A stretch of DNA of 64,000 bases from CAZWRN01 sp964446685 (GCA_964446685.1 CAYUPO010000003.1:1-64000), one strand, 5' to 3'; positions 42,717 to 53,141 are shown, counted from the first letter of the stretch. Notes: a model not told the origin generated them from the letters alone. Numbers and translations: made by a program.

Positions 42717-43211
42717 TGATATGCTTTTCTTGCAGTAGAGAATTGGTGCTGATGATGTTCCTAATGCACCGCATCCGGTGGTAGGAGCGGTATCCACATT
42801 GGCTTTACCTGTTGGATTTACGAGTCTTGCACATATTATATAAGAAGTTGCTAATGTATTGGCAGCATTACAGCCATAATAGGTGTACTGATAGCTGGAA
42901 ACTTCTCCGGTATTGGGATCACTAGGCGGTATATTGTTTGAAAAATAACCATTAAGCACTGTTAAAGCACTAATATTGCTTGATCCATTAATTGCAGCTA
43001 AGGCAGGATAGCCATTGTTTGTCGCGTAGTATTGCTCTAAAGCGTTTTGGATTTCGCCGATTTCATTAATTCTTCTGCCATCCCGGGCATTTTTTTGAGC
43101 CTGACCAAAAAGTGCGGTACCAATTACTGAGACAATCGCAATTATGGCTATGGCAACCATTAGTTCGATTAAAGTAAATCCGGATCTGTTTTGAAAATGG
43201 GCAGTCTTCAT
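42711..43211 (-). CDS. Type IV pilin-like protein
   Basis: 166 residues. NRSGFTLIELMVAIAIIAIV is a complete class III prepilin signal: Gly before the cleavage site, Phe+1, Glu+5 and the hydrophobic helix. KNARDGRRINEIGEIQNALEQYY is the conserved alpha-1C region of PulG/PilE pilins; Cys pairs near the C-terminus suggest a D-loop. It would be processed by PilD and assembled into pili. Several neighbouring exported proteins have a similar anchor without Glu+5. Confidence 0.92.
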   Translation of the reverse strand: MKTAHFQNRSGFTLIELMVAIAIIAIVSVIGTALFGQAQKNARDGRRINEIGEIQNALEQYYATNNGYPALAAINGSSNISALTVLNGYFSNNIPPSDPNTGEVSSYQYTYYGCNAANTLATSYIICARLVNPTGKANVDTAPTTGCGALGTSSAPILYCKKSISN

Positions 43212-43267
43212 CTGTAATTAGTATTTCAGTTTTGGCTGATAAAAGTCAACAACAGAGCAAAAAATGC

Positions 43268-43273
43268 TATTAT
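43268..43273 (+). promoter_or_regulatory. Extended -10 box of the PAS protein gene
   Basis: TGC at 43265-43267 and TATTAT at 43268-43273; the ATG at 43282 follows after 8 nt, again leaderless spacing. An ATG at 43276 is too close to be used. Confidence 0.6.
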
Positions 43274-43281
43274 GAATGTGT

Positions 43282-44913
43282 ATGAATATCCTGTCTACCA
43301 TACTTTTTCTGCTTTCCTCTGCTATTTCTTTCGGATTGATTTATTTTAATTTAAGCCATGTGATCGGGCAGCAGGTGATCTCGGTAATTTTGCTGGTCTC
43401 AGTGGTTTTTTTAGGTAAATTTAATCTGGGAAAACAAAAAGCGCCACTCTGGCAGACCGGAATTGCTATTTTACTCAGTTCTTTTCTGGTCCAGACACTG
43501 ATCATTTCCAGTGGCGGGCTCTATAGTCCTCTGCTGATTGTGATTCATCTTTATACTTTAGGGGCTATTTTTCTGCTGAATAGCAAATCCCCGATATTTT
43601 TTCTGCTTTTTACTTTAGGTGTCTTATCTTCTCAACTAAAATACGATCCGATTTTAGTGTCAGCTTTTCAAAATGATCCATGGACAGCAGTAATTTATGG
43701 ATTATCATTTCTGATCATTATTCCTCTGGCTCTTTATCTCTCTCACAACTACTTTATTAAAGATGCCTTTACCAAAATATTAAAAAACTACATCCAGCTG
43801 CAGGAGCAAAAAGAGAGTTCGATTTTGACTTCTTTAAATGATCTGGTGGTGGTAACAGACCCTACTCTGGGAATATTGTCAGTTAATAATGCTGTGGAAA
43901 AGTTTCTGCAAATGGATAAACAACAGGTATTGGGTAAAAGATTTTTAGATATATTTTCCTTTAAAGATATGTCCGGTGTAGCTGGGAACACATCATCTTT
44001 ATCAATTGACGCTGTAATGCAGGATAAATCCTCCCGCTATGTTGAAGGATATATGCTCGATACTGTAGCCAATATCAAACCAAAGCCGGTTTTACTCCAG
44101 ATCCGCCCCCTGACAGATGCCAAAGGAGTAATTACTCAAATTGTCTTTGTGATGAGTGAGCCAAGCGCCAAAAAACAGCAGCAGGGCCACCAAAATACGC
44201 TTGAAGCAATTAAGCGAAAGAATAATCTGCTTGAAACATTTGCTCATCTAAGCCCAAATACTCCATATGAAAGTGTTAAAGCCAAAATCGGACTTATTAC
44301 TCATATTGAAGAAGATATCTCTCTAGCGCAGGAGCTGGAAGACCATCAAATTAGTGAAAAACCCGCCTTGGTAGATCTGGTAGTGCTAGCAGATCAACAA
44401 CTGCATCAGTCGCAAAGTCTGGCCGATTTTCTGGCGGTCAAAACCGTTTTTAATTATTATGATCCGGAAGGATCGGAAAAAGCTTCACTTGATCTGCAAA
44501 AATCCAATCTTTCTGATGCCATGACATCCCCTTCCCTTTATAGTCTGCCTCTGGAAAGAAAGTTTGTCAGCATTCTGATACTTAAAATGACTGAAATAGG
44601 CATACTGATTGCTTCAGGAACTGCAAACAGAGCTGTCACACTCGATGCATCCTGGGATAATGATCGAAAAGTATATTTAAAAGTTTTGCTTCCAAACCCA
44701 GGTCTCAAACAGGAAGAGTTGTCAGATTTGTTGGTCCTAAATAATCCTCTATTATCCTCCAAAACTCATCTTATTTTTGGGAGTGGCCTTGAAGGCTTCA
44801 TCTTAAAAAAGCTCTGCACCTATCTAAACATTCCGCTTAACCTGCAGATAGCAGAAAATAACACCAAAATAGCCATAGAAATCACCCTGGATAAATCTGC
44901 CAGAACTATTTAA
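43282..44913 (+). CDS. Membrane PAS protein, degenerate sensor histidine kinase (copy 1)
   Basis: 543 residues. Five or six membrane helices (about 5-165) are followed by a coiled segment, a PAS domain (about 185-300: LTSLNDLVVVTDPTLGILSVNNAVEKFL) and a C-terminal part. There GSGLEGFILKKLCTYLNIPL looks like the G2 box of a histidine-kinase ATPase. The H-box and N-box are not recognisable. It is paralogous to the gene at 53142 (same length and order). Probably a signalling protein that has lost kinase activity, or a new subtype. Confidence 0.7.
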   Translation: MNILSTILFLLSSAISFGLIYFNLSHVIGQQVISVILLVSVVFLGKFNLGKQKAPLWQTGIAILLSSFLVQTLIISSGGLYSPLLIVIHLYTLGAIFLLNSKSPIFFLLFTLGVLSSQLKYDPILVSAFQNDPWTAVIYGLSFLIIIPLALYLSHNYFIKDAFTKILKNYIQLQEQKESSILTSLNDLVVVTDPTLGILSVNNAVEKFLQMDKQQVLGKRFLDIFSFKDMSGVAGNTSSLSIDAVMQDKSSRYVEGYMLDTVANIKPKPVLLQIRPLTDAKGVITQIVFVMSEPSAKKQQQGHQNTLEAIKRKNNLLETFAHLSPNTPYESVKAKIGLITHIEEDISLAQELEDHQISEKPALVDLVVLADQQLHQSQSLADFLAVKTVFNYYDPEGSEKASLDLQKSNLSDAMTSPSLYSLPLERKFVSILILKMTEIGILIASGTANRAVTLDASWDNDRKVYLKVLLPNPGLKQEELSDLLVLNNPLLSSKTHLIFGSGLEGFILKKLCTYLNIPLNLQIAENNTKIAIEITLDKSARTI

Positions 44914-45016
44914 ATCAATCCTATTACTGAAGATTTAGAAAGTTACGTAGTAATTTTAAGTATTTTGTCCACATCTGAGATAGGCTAGGGAAACAATTAG
45001 AAAATTTGCAGATCGT

Positions 45017-46342
45017 CTATTTACCAAAATTTGTTATTAATAAATTAAAATCAAAAATATCCACTTTGCCATTGTTATCAATATCACCCACCAGATTTGC
45101 TCCTGTTTTATTAAAATTTGTTACCAACAAGTTAAAGTCGAAGATATTTACTACCCCATTACCATCTATATCTCCCGGCTTAATCAGAATAATGGAGGAC
45201 GAAGGACTAGGTTGCGCTTGATTTATTACTTCTTCGCGCCAATTAGTAATATATAGATCTGCTATTGGACCTCCTGAACTTGTTACGCTGCGGGCTTCAG
45301 TTCCTACTCCAATGGCGGTTGTTTTAGCACCTTCCCAGCTGCCTGACACTGGAGGAATGAGTATTTTACGTCCGGTCAAACCCACTCCGTTTTTATTCTT
45401 CTCATCCTTCTCTACCAGATACTTTATAAGACCGGCAAAATCAACCTCTACATTTACCTCTTTGTTCAGAGGAAAATTGCCATTGAATAATTGTCCATCA
45501 ATTTTAATAAACTGGGCAATCTGAGAAGACTTGGCATCAAGAATTGCGTCATCAGTCAAGTAAACATCCCTATTTTTAAAAATTTGTATCAAATCAGGGT
45601 CGTGAGGATAATCATCTCCCCATCCTGTTAAAGTAAGATTAATTTCGATTTCGTGAGCTGTTTCGTTAATTGTGGTCCCATTAATAACAGGTCTTTCACC
45701 TTCATCCCAGGTTCCCTGCCAGTAAATCAACAGTCGATTAGCGCCACTGGAGACAACCTCGTTAAAATTTATCTTTGTACTGAATTTTAACTTATCAGGC
45801 CGAGCTCTATTTATTCTTTCTCCTCCTCCATTGGCATGGTCCATTAAAACGAAGAAGTTGTAATTATCCACCCCGCATTGAAGGGGGTAGGTAAAATTAT
45901 TTAAGTCTGTTTTAAGGTGCACTGTTTTATTTGGCCGATCCAGCTCATCATTGTGATCTAACCAGCCAATTGTGTTAGGCGTTGACGCATCTAAGGGGTC
46001 TTCCTCTCGCCTGAGTTTAAATGATTGAACATCAGGTCCTGGGCAACTTTTAAACCCTCCGTTTAATTGTGCTGATTCATTTTGTATTGCCACCAACCAA
46101 TGGTGTTCGTCATTACATTGATTTAGTGGATCGACAAAGTAATTCAGAGTTCCCGGTGTTAAGCTTTTAATGCATCTTTTTGTCAGATTATAATCCCAAC
46201 CTTGAGGTTGATAGTTAGGTTGATTCTCCTGGGCTTTTGGTGAAAGATTAGTTTTTTGCTGAACTAAATAAGCTCCAAACCCAATACCAACTACTAAAAC
46301 AAGAACTGTTAAGATAGGCGCAAAACCTTTTTGACTTACCAC
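45017..46342 (-). CDS. Exported dockerin protein
   Basis: 441 residues. MVSQKGFAPILTVLVLVVGI is the K-G-F-A-P membrane anchor common to this organism. Residues 35-385 form an unassigned beta-rich region; it contains short Cys pairs and HANGGGERINRARP. The last 54 residues are a dockerin with two Ca-binding loops (DIDGNGVVNIFDFNLL, DIDNNGKVDIFDFNLL). It should bind cohesin modules such as those encoded at 40991 and 51299. Confidence 0.83.
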   Translation of the reverse strand: MVSQKGFAPILTVLVLVVGIGFGAYLVQQKTNLSPKAQENQPNYQPQGWDYNLTKRCIKSLTPGTLNYFVDPLNQCNDEHHWLVAIQNESAQLNGGFKSCPGPDVQSFKLRREEDPLDASTPNTIGWLDHNDELDRPNKTVHLKTDLNNFTYPLQCGVDNYNFFVLMDHANGGGERINRARPDKLKFSTKINFNEVVSSGANRLLIYWQGTWDEGERPVINGTTINETAHEIEINLTLTGWGDDYPHDPDLIQIFKNRDVYLTDDAILDAKSSQIAQFIKIDGQLFNGNFPLNKEVNVEVDFAGLIKYLVEKDEKNKNGVGLTGRKILIPPVSGSWEGAKTTAIGVGTEARSVTSSGGPIADLYITNWREEVINQAQPSPSSSIILIKPGDIDGNGVVNIFDFNLLVTNFNKTGANLVGDIDNNGKVDIFDFNLLITNFGK

Positions 46343-46389
46343 CTATTTATAGTGACATAATCTGATCAAGAGAACAATTATTTAGGCAT

Positions 46390-46413
46390 TAAAAAAGCCC
46401 CTTGCGGAGCTTT
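46390..46413 (-). terminator. Terminator after 23S rRNA
   Basis: In the minus-strand sense AAAGCTCC, a GCAA tetraloop, GGGGCTTT and further T residues. It ends the tRNA-Ala/23S transcript before the dockerin gene and separates the 23S from the 5S. Confidence 0.85.
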
Positions 46414-46444
46414 AATAATTTTTTGGAGCTAAAATTTGTGCTCA

Positions 46445-46460
46445 AAAATGTGAATACGAC
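46445..46460 (-). other. 23S processing stem, 3' trailer strand
   Basis: The 16 nt here are fully complementary to those at 50577-50592 in the transcript. Such flanking stems are RNase III processing sites of precursor 23S. Confidence 0.8.
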
Positions 46461-46821
46461 TTAGAAGGCTTCTTATACCTGACTTTCGTCAAGCGAAACC
46501 AAAAAATCTCAACTATGACCATTAGTAGAAGTAAGCTAAACACGTTGCCATGCTTACACTGCTTCCCTATCAACCAGGTAGTCTACCTGGGGTCTTAGAG
46601 ATTCCTCATCTTGGGGTCTGTTTCGTGCTTAGATGCTTTCAGCACTTATCAGGAAATAACGTAGCTACCCTGCGCTGCCAGTTTACTGACAACAGGCACA
46701 CTAGCGGTTACCTCATCTCGGTCCTCTCGTACTAGAGACAACTCCCCTCAAGAATCCAAACGCCCATACTGGATAGAGTCCGAACTGGCTTACGCCGTTC
46801 TGAACCCAGCTCGCGTACCGT

Positions 46822-46854
<33 letters not shown>

Positions 46855-46887
46855 ACTTCAGCCCCAGGATACGATGAGCCGACATCG

Positions 46888-47423
46888 CTCAATTCACAAT
46901 ATTACTATTATGGTTAGACTATACCTTCATCCCTCCTGATGAAATCAGATCAGATCGGATGAGATCGGATGAGATCGGAAACTAGGTTTCTGATCTATCT
47001 GATCTATCTGGTCTATCAGATCTATCTGGATGGAGCCAATCGTGTTATAAAAGTTTGTTATCCGGGTAACCCGGCCACTTTTATCCTAACGTACAAAAGT
47101 ACGTTAAAGTCGTTACAGTGGGATGTACCTATTGGTACTTCCCTACCTCGGTATTGACCTGTCATTACTGATAGGTGTTCACCGATTTTGATTGGTTCAT
47201 CTACTTTCGTAGACTTTATTTCAAGAAGACACTAAATTAAATTCAAAATATCAAATCCAAAATTTCAAACAAATCTAAAATATCAAACTCTAAAATTTAA
47301 AACGTTTTTAATGTTTTTATTTTTGAATTTAACCATTGTTTGTTATTTGGTGCTTTGGATTTTGAATTTTTCCAGATATTACAGTACTACAGGATTACTC
47401 CTGCCGCACCCCAATGTTATTAA
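46888..47423 (-). other. Group I intron at 23S position 2500
   Basis: 536 nt, no open frame. The exon ends GGCACCT and the intron ends in G before CGATGTCGG (positions 2501 onward). GGGTGC about 12 nt inside the intron pairs with GCACCT, with the U-G wobble at the splice site. AAGGTATAGTCT is the P7/S element and AACGACTTT the R element. Peripheral loops carry two large inverted repeats (46925-47035 and 47229-47372). The site is known to host group I introns in organelles. Confidence 0.88.
47229..47372. repeat. Heptad inverted repeat HR8 inside the L2500 intron
   Basis: ATTCAAA, ATATCAA, ATCCAAA, ATTTCAA units on one side; TTTTGAA, TTTAACC, TGGATTT, TGAATTT units on the other. It lies in the 5' part of the intron, in a peripheral extension. 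A second, different repeat pair (5-mers and 9-mers, GATCG/GATCTATCT) is at 46930-47030. Confidence 0.75.
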
Positions 47424-47460
47424 AGGTGCCGAACCTTACCGTCCTTGTGGACTGTTGGGT

Positions 47461-47497
<37 letters not shown>

Positions 47498-47972
47498 ATA
47501 AGCCTTATCGATCCCATGATCAAATAAAGGATCACTTAAGCCTGCTTTCGCACCTGCTCGACCTGTTTGTCTCGCAGTCAAGCCCACTGTATACTTATGC
47601 GCTTGTAACCTCAATTTCTTTTTGAGGTAAGTGGACCTTTGCACTCCTCCGTTACGATTTTGGAGGAAACCGCCCCAGTTAAACTGTCCGCCAGACCTTG
47701 TCTCACTCCCTGTTTTTATAAGGGTAAGTGGTTAGTCCTGTTAAATTAAAAGAGAGGTATTTCACGGTTGCCGAGGCTCCCTCCTATTCTACACAATTAA
47801 TTCAACAAAACAGGGCCAAGCTCCAGTAAAGCTCCACGGGGTCTTCTTGTCCAAGTATGGGTAGGCCGCATCTTCACAGCCATTGCAATTTCACCGGATC
47901 TATCCTCAAGACAGTCACTAAGTCGTTCTGCCTTTCGTGCGGGTCTGAACTCACCAGACAAGGAATTTCGCT

Positions 47973-48412
47973 CATTCCTATATACACTTTGTATAAAATT
48001 TTGATGTTAACTTAAAACTTGCGTTTTAATGTGGATGAGTGACTTCCACTCTCTTAATCGCTTAAGAGTTCGGACTATATCTTGTACAAGTTTTAGCTTT
48101 TTTCTTGTACTCTAACATGTAGTCTCTGAGGGTTCGTGACAGATAGATCAGAGTTTCAGCGTAATCAGTGGATCAGATTATGGATAAATCGGATAGATCA
48201 GAACTTGCGTTCTGACTTCTCTGACTTCTCTGTCATCTGATTTCAGCTGATTTGCTGATCTTTCTGACGTCTCTGAAACGTCTTCCCTGCTGATTGACTC
48301 CGTCAATGAATTGTTACTGCTTTTTATAGCGAGTACCATTGCATACTGAGTTATTCCAGCAAATAGTTAGATTACAAAAACACTGTATTGTCGCTTCTAA
48401 GGCGGCTAATTC
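47973..48412 (-). other. Group I intron at 23S position 1931
   Basis: 440 nt, no open frame. The exon ends TTCTATGGT and the intron ends in G before AGCGAAATTCC. GCCTTAGAA at intron nt 10-18 pairs with the exon end: U-G at the splice site, then seven pairs and one U-U mismatch. CAGAGACTACA (R) and AAGATATAGTCC (S) are perfect group I core elements. The middle has a long imperfect hairpin (48140-48300). Position 1931 is a classic group I intron site. Confidence 0.93.
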
Positions 48413-49907
48413 ACCATAGAACAGTTATAGTTACTGCTGCCGTTCACCAGATCTTAGTCCCCAAGCTCGTCCCAACCTTGCGGCAGGAGTCACCTGAAAG
48501 TTTAAATTACTGGCACTGGGCAGGCGTCAGCCCGTATACATCAGCTTTCGCTTTGGCACGGACCTGTGTTTTTGATAAACAGTCGCTCAGTGGCGTTCGC
48601 TGCGACCCTGAAATCTTGCGATCCAGGGTGGGACATCTTGCTAACTTACGTCCAGCTATATTGCCGAGTTCCTTAAGGATAGTTCTTCCGATCGCCTTTG
48701 TATACTCAACTCGCCCACCTGTGTTGGTTTTAGTACGGTTTCTCTATGTTTCCATTACGAGGATTTTCCTGAAAACAGAAAAATTCTTCCTTTCGGCGTC
48801 ACAACTCACCTTTGTATCATGCACCTTACGGCACATGACAGCCCGACGAATCGGACCAAGAGCGGATTTGCCAACTCTCGCTAATTTGTTGCTTGCACTA
48901 GCATATAGCTAGCGAAGGTTTTCCCATTCTGTCCCCTCTTAAGGGCTCCTAGATAAATAAATTTATTTCGGACTTGTCAAACATAAAAAAGTACAGGAAT
49001 TTTAACCTGTTGTCCATCCCATACGCCTTTTGGGGGCCTCTGGTTAGGACCGACTTACCCGACCCTGATTAACATTGGATCGGAAACCTGGGGCATTCGG
49101 CGGACTGATTTCTCATCAGTCTTTCGTTACTCATACCGGCATTCTCACTTCTAAACAATCCACCGCCTCTCACAAGTACGACTTCACTTCGTTTAGAACG
49201 CTCCCCTACCACTTGTATTACTACAAATCTAAAGCTTCGGCAGTACATTTAGCCCCGATAAATTGTCGGCGCCACTGACCGTAGTAGACCAGCGAGCTGT
49301 TACGCTTTCTTTAAAAGATGGCTGCTTCTAAGCCAACTTCCTGGCTGTCTAAGGTCGATGACTTCCTTTAACACTTAATGTACATTTAGGGGCCTTAGCT
49401 GTTAGTCTGGGTTGTTTCCCTTGAGACCGCTCCGCTTAGCCGGATCGGACTGACTCCTGCTACACAATATAGTATTTGAAGTTTGATTGGACCGATAGCA
49501 TTGCTGCCACCAAGTCCATCCAGAGCTCTACCCCTATATTGATTGCACAGGGCTATACCTAGATATATTTCGGGGAGAACCAGCTATCTCCGAGTTCGTT
49601 AGGCATATCACCTCTAACCACAATTCATCCCAAAGAATTTCTGCTCTAGCGGGTTCGGTCCTTCACTCGTCTCTCGACGAGCTTCAACCTGATCATGGTT
49701 AGCTCACTCGGTTTCGGGTCTAAACACAGCTACTAATCGCCCGATTAGGGCTCGCTTTCACTACGGCTTCGTACAGAATACTTAGCCTTGCAGCAATGTT
49801 TAACTCACCGGTTCATTCTTCAATAGGCACGCGGTTCCACAAAAATGTGGTTCCACTGCTTGTCAACATACGGTTTCAGTTTCTATTTCACTGGGCGTCT
49901 CGCCCTT

Positions 49908-49947
<40 letters not shown>

Positions 49948-50439
49948 CGAAAGCATATTTAGCCTTAGCAAATGGTCTTGCTAGCTTCACCCAGGATTAC
50001 ACGTGTCCTGGGCTACTCAGGTGTTCAATAACGGTGTTTTAAATTTTAAATACAGGACTATCACCCTCTATGGTCTTACTTTCCAGCAAGTTCTTCTATT
50101 TAAAACACATCGCATAGCTTGAATCCTACAACCCTCCAGGCCTATCTCCTTACGGAAATAGGATAATCTGAAGTTTGGGCTCTTCCCTTTTCGCTCGCCA
50201 CTACTTGGGGAATCATTATTATTTTCTGTTCCTGCGCTTACTTAGATGTTTCAGTTCAGCGCGTGCCCGCCGCCAACCTATGTATTCAGTTGGAGGTACT
50301 CTATAAAAGAGTGGGTTACCCCATTCGGAAATCTGTGAGTCAAAGCTTCTTGGCAGCTCTTCACAGCTTATCGCAACCATGTACGTCCTTCTTCGGTGCT
50401 TTCGACCAAGGCATCCACCGTACGCCTTAATGTTGAGTA

Positions 50440-50990
50440 TATTTTGGCTTCAATGACACACAAAAAGCTTCTTGCGAATCTTTCTGCATATCTAAATTTG
50501 GCCTTCCCATTCATAACTATCGATCGGATAGTTATGATGTTTGTTTTACTTCCACCCTTGCGGGTGTGATAAAACTGTCGTATTCACATTTTAAAGTACA
50601 AACTCCAGGACTTAAGTTACTACGTCTTCCCTGCCTTTGCAGAGTTTTAAATGAATAATTGACGAATTCACCAAGCTCTTCGGCCCGGATATGAGCTTTC
50701 AATCATTTGATTAAAAAAACTTATCCTTGCTGAAAACCAACCCAAACTCTTTGCGTCAAACGTCTTTCATAGGTTGTGGGTTATCTTTTATTTATATTTC
50801 GGCTTACGCCGAAGAGCGTAAGCTCGCAAGCTTCGCTTATATATGTAGATAACCCGTTTAAATGTCGTTCAGACATTTAAACAGTCGAACCTCCTACATC
50901 TTCACTTTTGACGAAGTCAAAAGGAGCTTCGCTCACTTTCAATTTATTGAAAGGAGTTTACTCATTGCATATGCTTCCACCGGGCAACTG
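50440..50990 (-). other. Structured spacer between tRNA-Ala and 23S
   Basis: No gene. It carries several perfect hairpins (for example GTTTAAATGTC paired with GACATTTAAAC at 50855-50882, and CTTTTGAC/GTCAAAAG at 50905-50923), the 5' strand of the 23S processing stem (50577-50592), and a 22-nt copy of part of tRNA-Ala at 50883-50904. Confidence 0.7.
50577..50592 (-). other. 23S processing stem, 5' leader strand
   Basis: Perfectly complementary over 16 nt to 46445-46460; brackets the precursor 23S rRNA. Confidence 0.8.
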
Positions 50991-51062
50991 TGGACCCGAG
51001 AGGAGTCGAACCTCCTACATCTTCATTGCAAATGAAGCGTTCTACCGGTGAACTACGAGCCC
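50991..51062 (-). tRNA. tRNA-Ala (anticodon TGC)
   Basis: 72 nt, no encoded CCA. Acceptor GGGCTCG pairs with CGGGTCC (with G-U), D-arm GTTC/GAAC, anticodon stem CTTCA/TGAAG with loop TTTGCAA, T-arm GGAGG/CCTCT with TTCGACT. tRNA-Ala(UGC) is a usual resident of rRNA spacers. It precedes 23S here but no 16S precedes it. Confidence 0.92.
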
Positions 51063-51298
51063 GCTTAGGGATCCAACAACGCAAAAAAAGCCACATTTAC
51101 TTTCGTATCTGTGTCTAAGTTTCGTATTTATATTTAAATTTGAGGGATGCAACGCTTGAGACTCCTCCAAGCCTGGAGGATCCAAGCTGGGGATTATATG
51201 TGAGCGTTGTTTCTCGCAATCAACATCATGCTCGGTAATAATATCAAATGAGGAAATCTAAGTCAATACAGACTGTGCGAGAGAGCATCCAATAACTT
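51063..51298 (-). promoter_or_regulatory. Promoter and leader of the tRNA-Ala/23S unit
   Basis: TTGACT at 51266-51261, 17-bp spacer, TATTAT at 51243-51238 (minus strand). The leader between it and tRNA-Ala has an AACGCT/AGCGTT stem and a CCTCCA-GGCT-TGGAGG hairpin. This makes the tRNA-Ala/23S unit independent of any 16S gene. Confidence 0.75.
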
Positions 51299-53074
51299 TT
51301 ACTGGACTATTCCAGACAGCTTCAAGAGCTGAACCATTCCGGCGAAGTCAAAGGTGTTGATTACACCATCATCATTAGTATCCAGTTCATCGATCAGATC
51401 CTGAGTTTTATTCCAGTTTGATAACATGATTGACAGATCAACCAGATCAACTTTATTGTCCCTGTTGGAATCACCTTTAACAAATTGTCCGGCTGCCAAT
51501 TCTGTGACCTGCAGTAATGGATTAGCTGACTTTACTGCAGCTGTGCCACCCTGTACCAGTGCATTGAAGTAGTATTCTGGTGGATTATTGATTCCAAAGT
51601 AACCATCTGGCTGGAATTCAGCTAACCATGAGCCGGTTGCCTGATTATTCGTATCAAATTTAGCAGATGGTGGCTGATTGTTAACTGGATCGGTACCGAG
51701 CGCACCATCGTCCTCAAAGATATTAAAGGAGACTGTTTTGCCTGCACAGGTACCTGTACCTGTCACATTTAGGTTAACTAATTTCTTTTCCAGGATTGGA
51801 TTACTGCTTGCAACCCAAGTGGCTGAGGATATATCACAAGTGGCGGCTATAGGTGATGGAGATGCAACTGGACTTGGCGCAACTGATGCTGAAGCCACAA
51901 CTGATGGTGATGCTACAGGTGATGGTGAAGGCGCTGCTGATGGAGCCACAGAAGCAGATGGAACAACACTAGGTGAGGCTATTGGAGATGGAACTGGTGA
52001 AGCAATAGGTGAAGGTGATACTACAGGTGATGGTGAAGGCTGGGCAACAGCAGCTACAGTATAAGTACCACCAACAGAACTAAGCAGGATGTTGGCATTA
52101 TCAGAGTTTCGGAATACAGTTGAAGTCCCATCAAAGAAAGCAAAGGCAGAACCAGCGGCTTTACCGGTAAAATAGACAGTAGCCATCAGTGAAGGAGTGG
52201 TTGTTCCTTTATAACCCGGTGTTGGTACACCACCTACAACTGAAATAGTTCCAGTGGCATTATCAAAACTAGTTGGGCTGGAAACCCATTGTGTTATAAA
52301 GCTTCCGGTGGTATCTATTCTGGAAACTGATAGTTTATTTGGATCGAAATTGATTTTGGCTGAGAATAGATTGGCATTTTCAACGGCGTTTTTAACCCGG
52401 ACCTGGATTGGCATCTCAGCTCCAACATTAACCGAACCTGAAGCAGGTGTTAAAGTGAATTCAGCTGTTTTTGTAACTGCCTGAGGGTCAGTCACTGTCA
52501 CATCAGAATTAGTCAGACTACCGACCATATCACCTGTTTGATTTAAGGCGGCTACATGAGTAGTAGCAGGATCAATCGTTATTTGGGAAGCAGTGGTAGT
52601 GGTATTTAAAGCCTTAAATTCAAGTGCTGCAACTGAACCAGTGCCACTTTTGTAGGCATTTACTTCCTGAGCATAAGTTAAAGCTATTGTCCCGCTTGAA
52701 CTACTAATTTGAGGGGCAACCAGATCTTTAGCAAAAAAACTACTTCGGGCTACTGTTACCAGCTGCAGATTTTGCGGATTGTATTTGATCCCCAACTCCA
52801 TTGCTGTTGGCTGTTCAGTTTTTGCATCAATTGCAACATTAACCAAAAAAGTTTTGCCTTTTTCGATAGTTACTGTATTTGGTACAACTTCCAGATCAAC
52901 TATACCAGCAGCAAAAGAGGAGTTTTTTGGAAATAAACTAGAAAAAAGAGTATTTTTGAAAGGAAGTACAGAAGAGAAGAAAAGATATCCTAAGATCCCA
53001 ACAACAGCCACAAGAAGCAAAATAGCCGGTGCGATTACTCCTTTTTGATTTAGATCACTTAAATACCTGGACAT
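51299..53074 (-). CDS. Double-cohesin dockerin surface protein
   Basis: 591 residues from the ATG at 53074. LNQKGVIAPAILLLVAVVGI is the membrane anchor. Two cohesin-like domains (about 45-180 and 195-330) each have the hydrophobic start VVPNTVTIEKGKTF or LTPASGSVNVGAEM and a TGTVA/TGTIS motif. A Pro/Ser linker (ASPSPV-type, 340-400), an Ig-like domain with one Cys pair (410-515) and a dockerin (530-591, DSNRDNKVDLVDL and DTNDDGVINTFDF) follow. It can both give and take cohesin-dockerin contacts. An in-frame start at 53119 lies upstream of the promoter and is rejected. Confidence 0.85.
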   Translation of the reverse strand: MSRYLSDLNQKGVIAPAILLLVAVVGILGYLFFSSVLPFKNTLFSSLFPKNSSFAAGIVDLEVVPNTVTIEKGKTFLVNVAIDAKTEQPTAMELGIKYNPQNLQLVTVARSSFFAKDLVAPQISSSSGTIALTYAQEVNAYKSGTGSVAALEFKALNTTTTASQITIDPATTHVAALNQTGDMVGSLTNSDVTVTDPQAVTKTAEFTLTPASGSVNVGAEMPIQVRVKNAVENANLFSAKINFDPNKLSVSRIDTTGSFITQWVSSPTSFDNATGTISVVGGVPTPGYKGTTTPSLMATVYFTGKAAGSAFAFFDGTSTVFRNSDNANILLSSVGGTYTVAAVAQPSPSPVVSPSPIASPVPSPIASPSVVPSASVAPSAAPSPSPVASPSVVASASVAPSPVASPSPIAATCDISSATWVASSNPILEKKLVNLNVTGTGTCAGKTVSFNIFEDDGALGTDPVNNQPPSAKFDTNNQATGSWLAEFQPDGYFGINNPPEYYFNALVQGGTAAVKSANPLLQVTELAAGQFVKGDSNRDNKVDLVDLSIMLSNWNKTQDLIDELDTNDDGVINTFDFAGMVQLLKLSGIVQ

Positions 53075-53081
53075 TAAGATT

Positions 53082-53111
53082 ATTATGTGAATTTCTATAT
53101 CTAAATTACAA
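53082..53111 (-). promoter_or_regulatory. Leaderless-type promoter of the double-cohesin gene
   Basis: TTGTAA at 53111-53106, 18-bp spacer, CATAAT at 53087-53082 (minus strand); 7 nt to the ATG at 53074. Confidence 0.7.
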
Positions 53112-53141
53112 GTAGGCAATTTAGGTACAAAATAACGCTAT

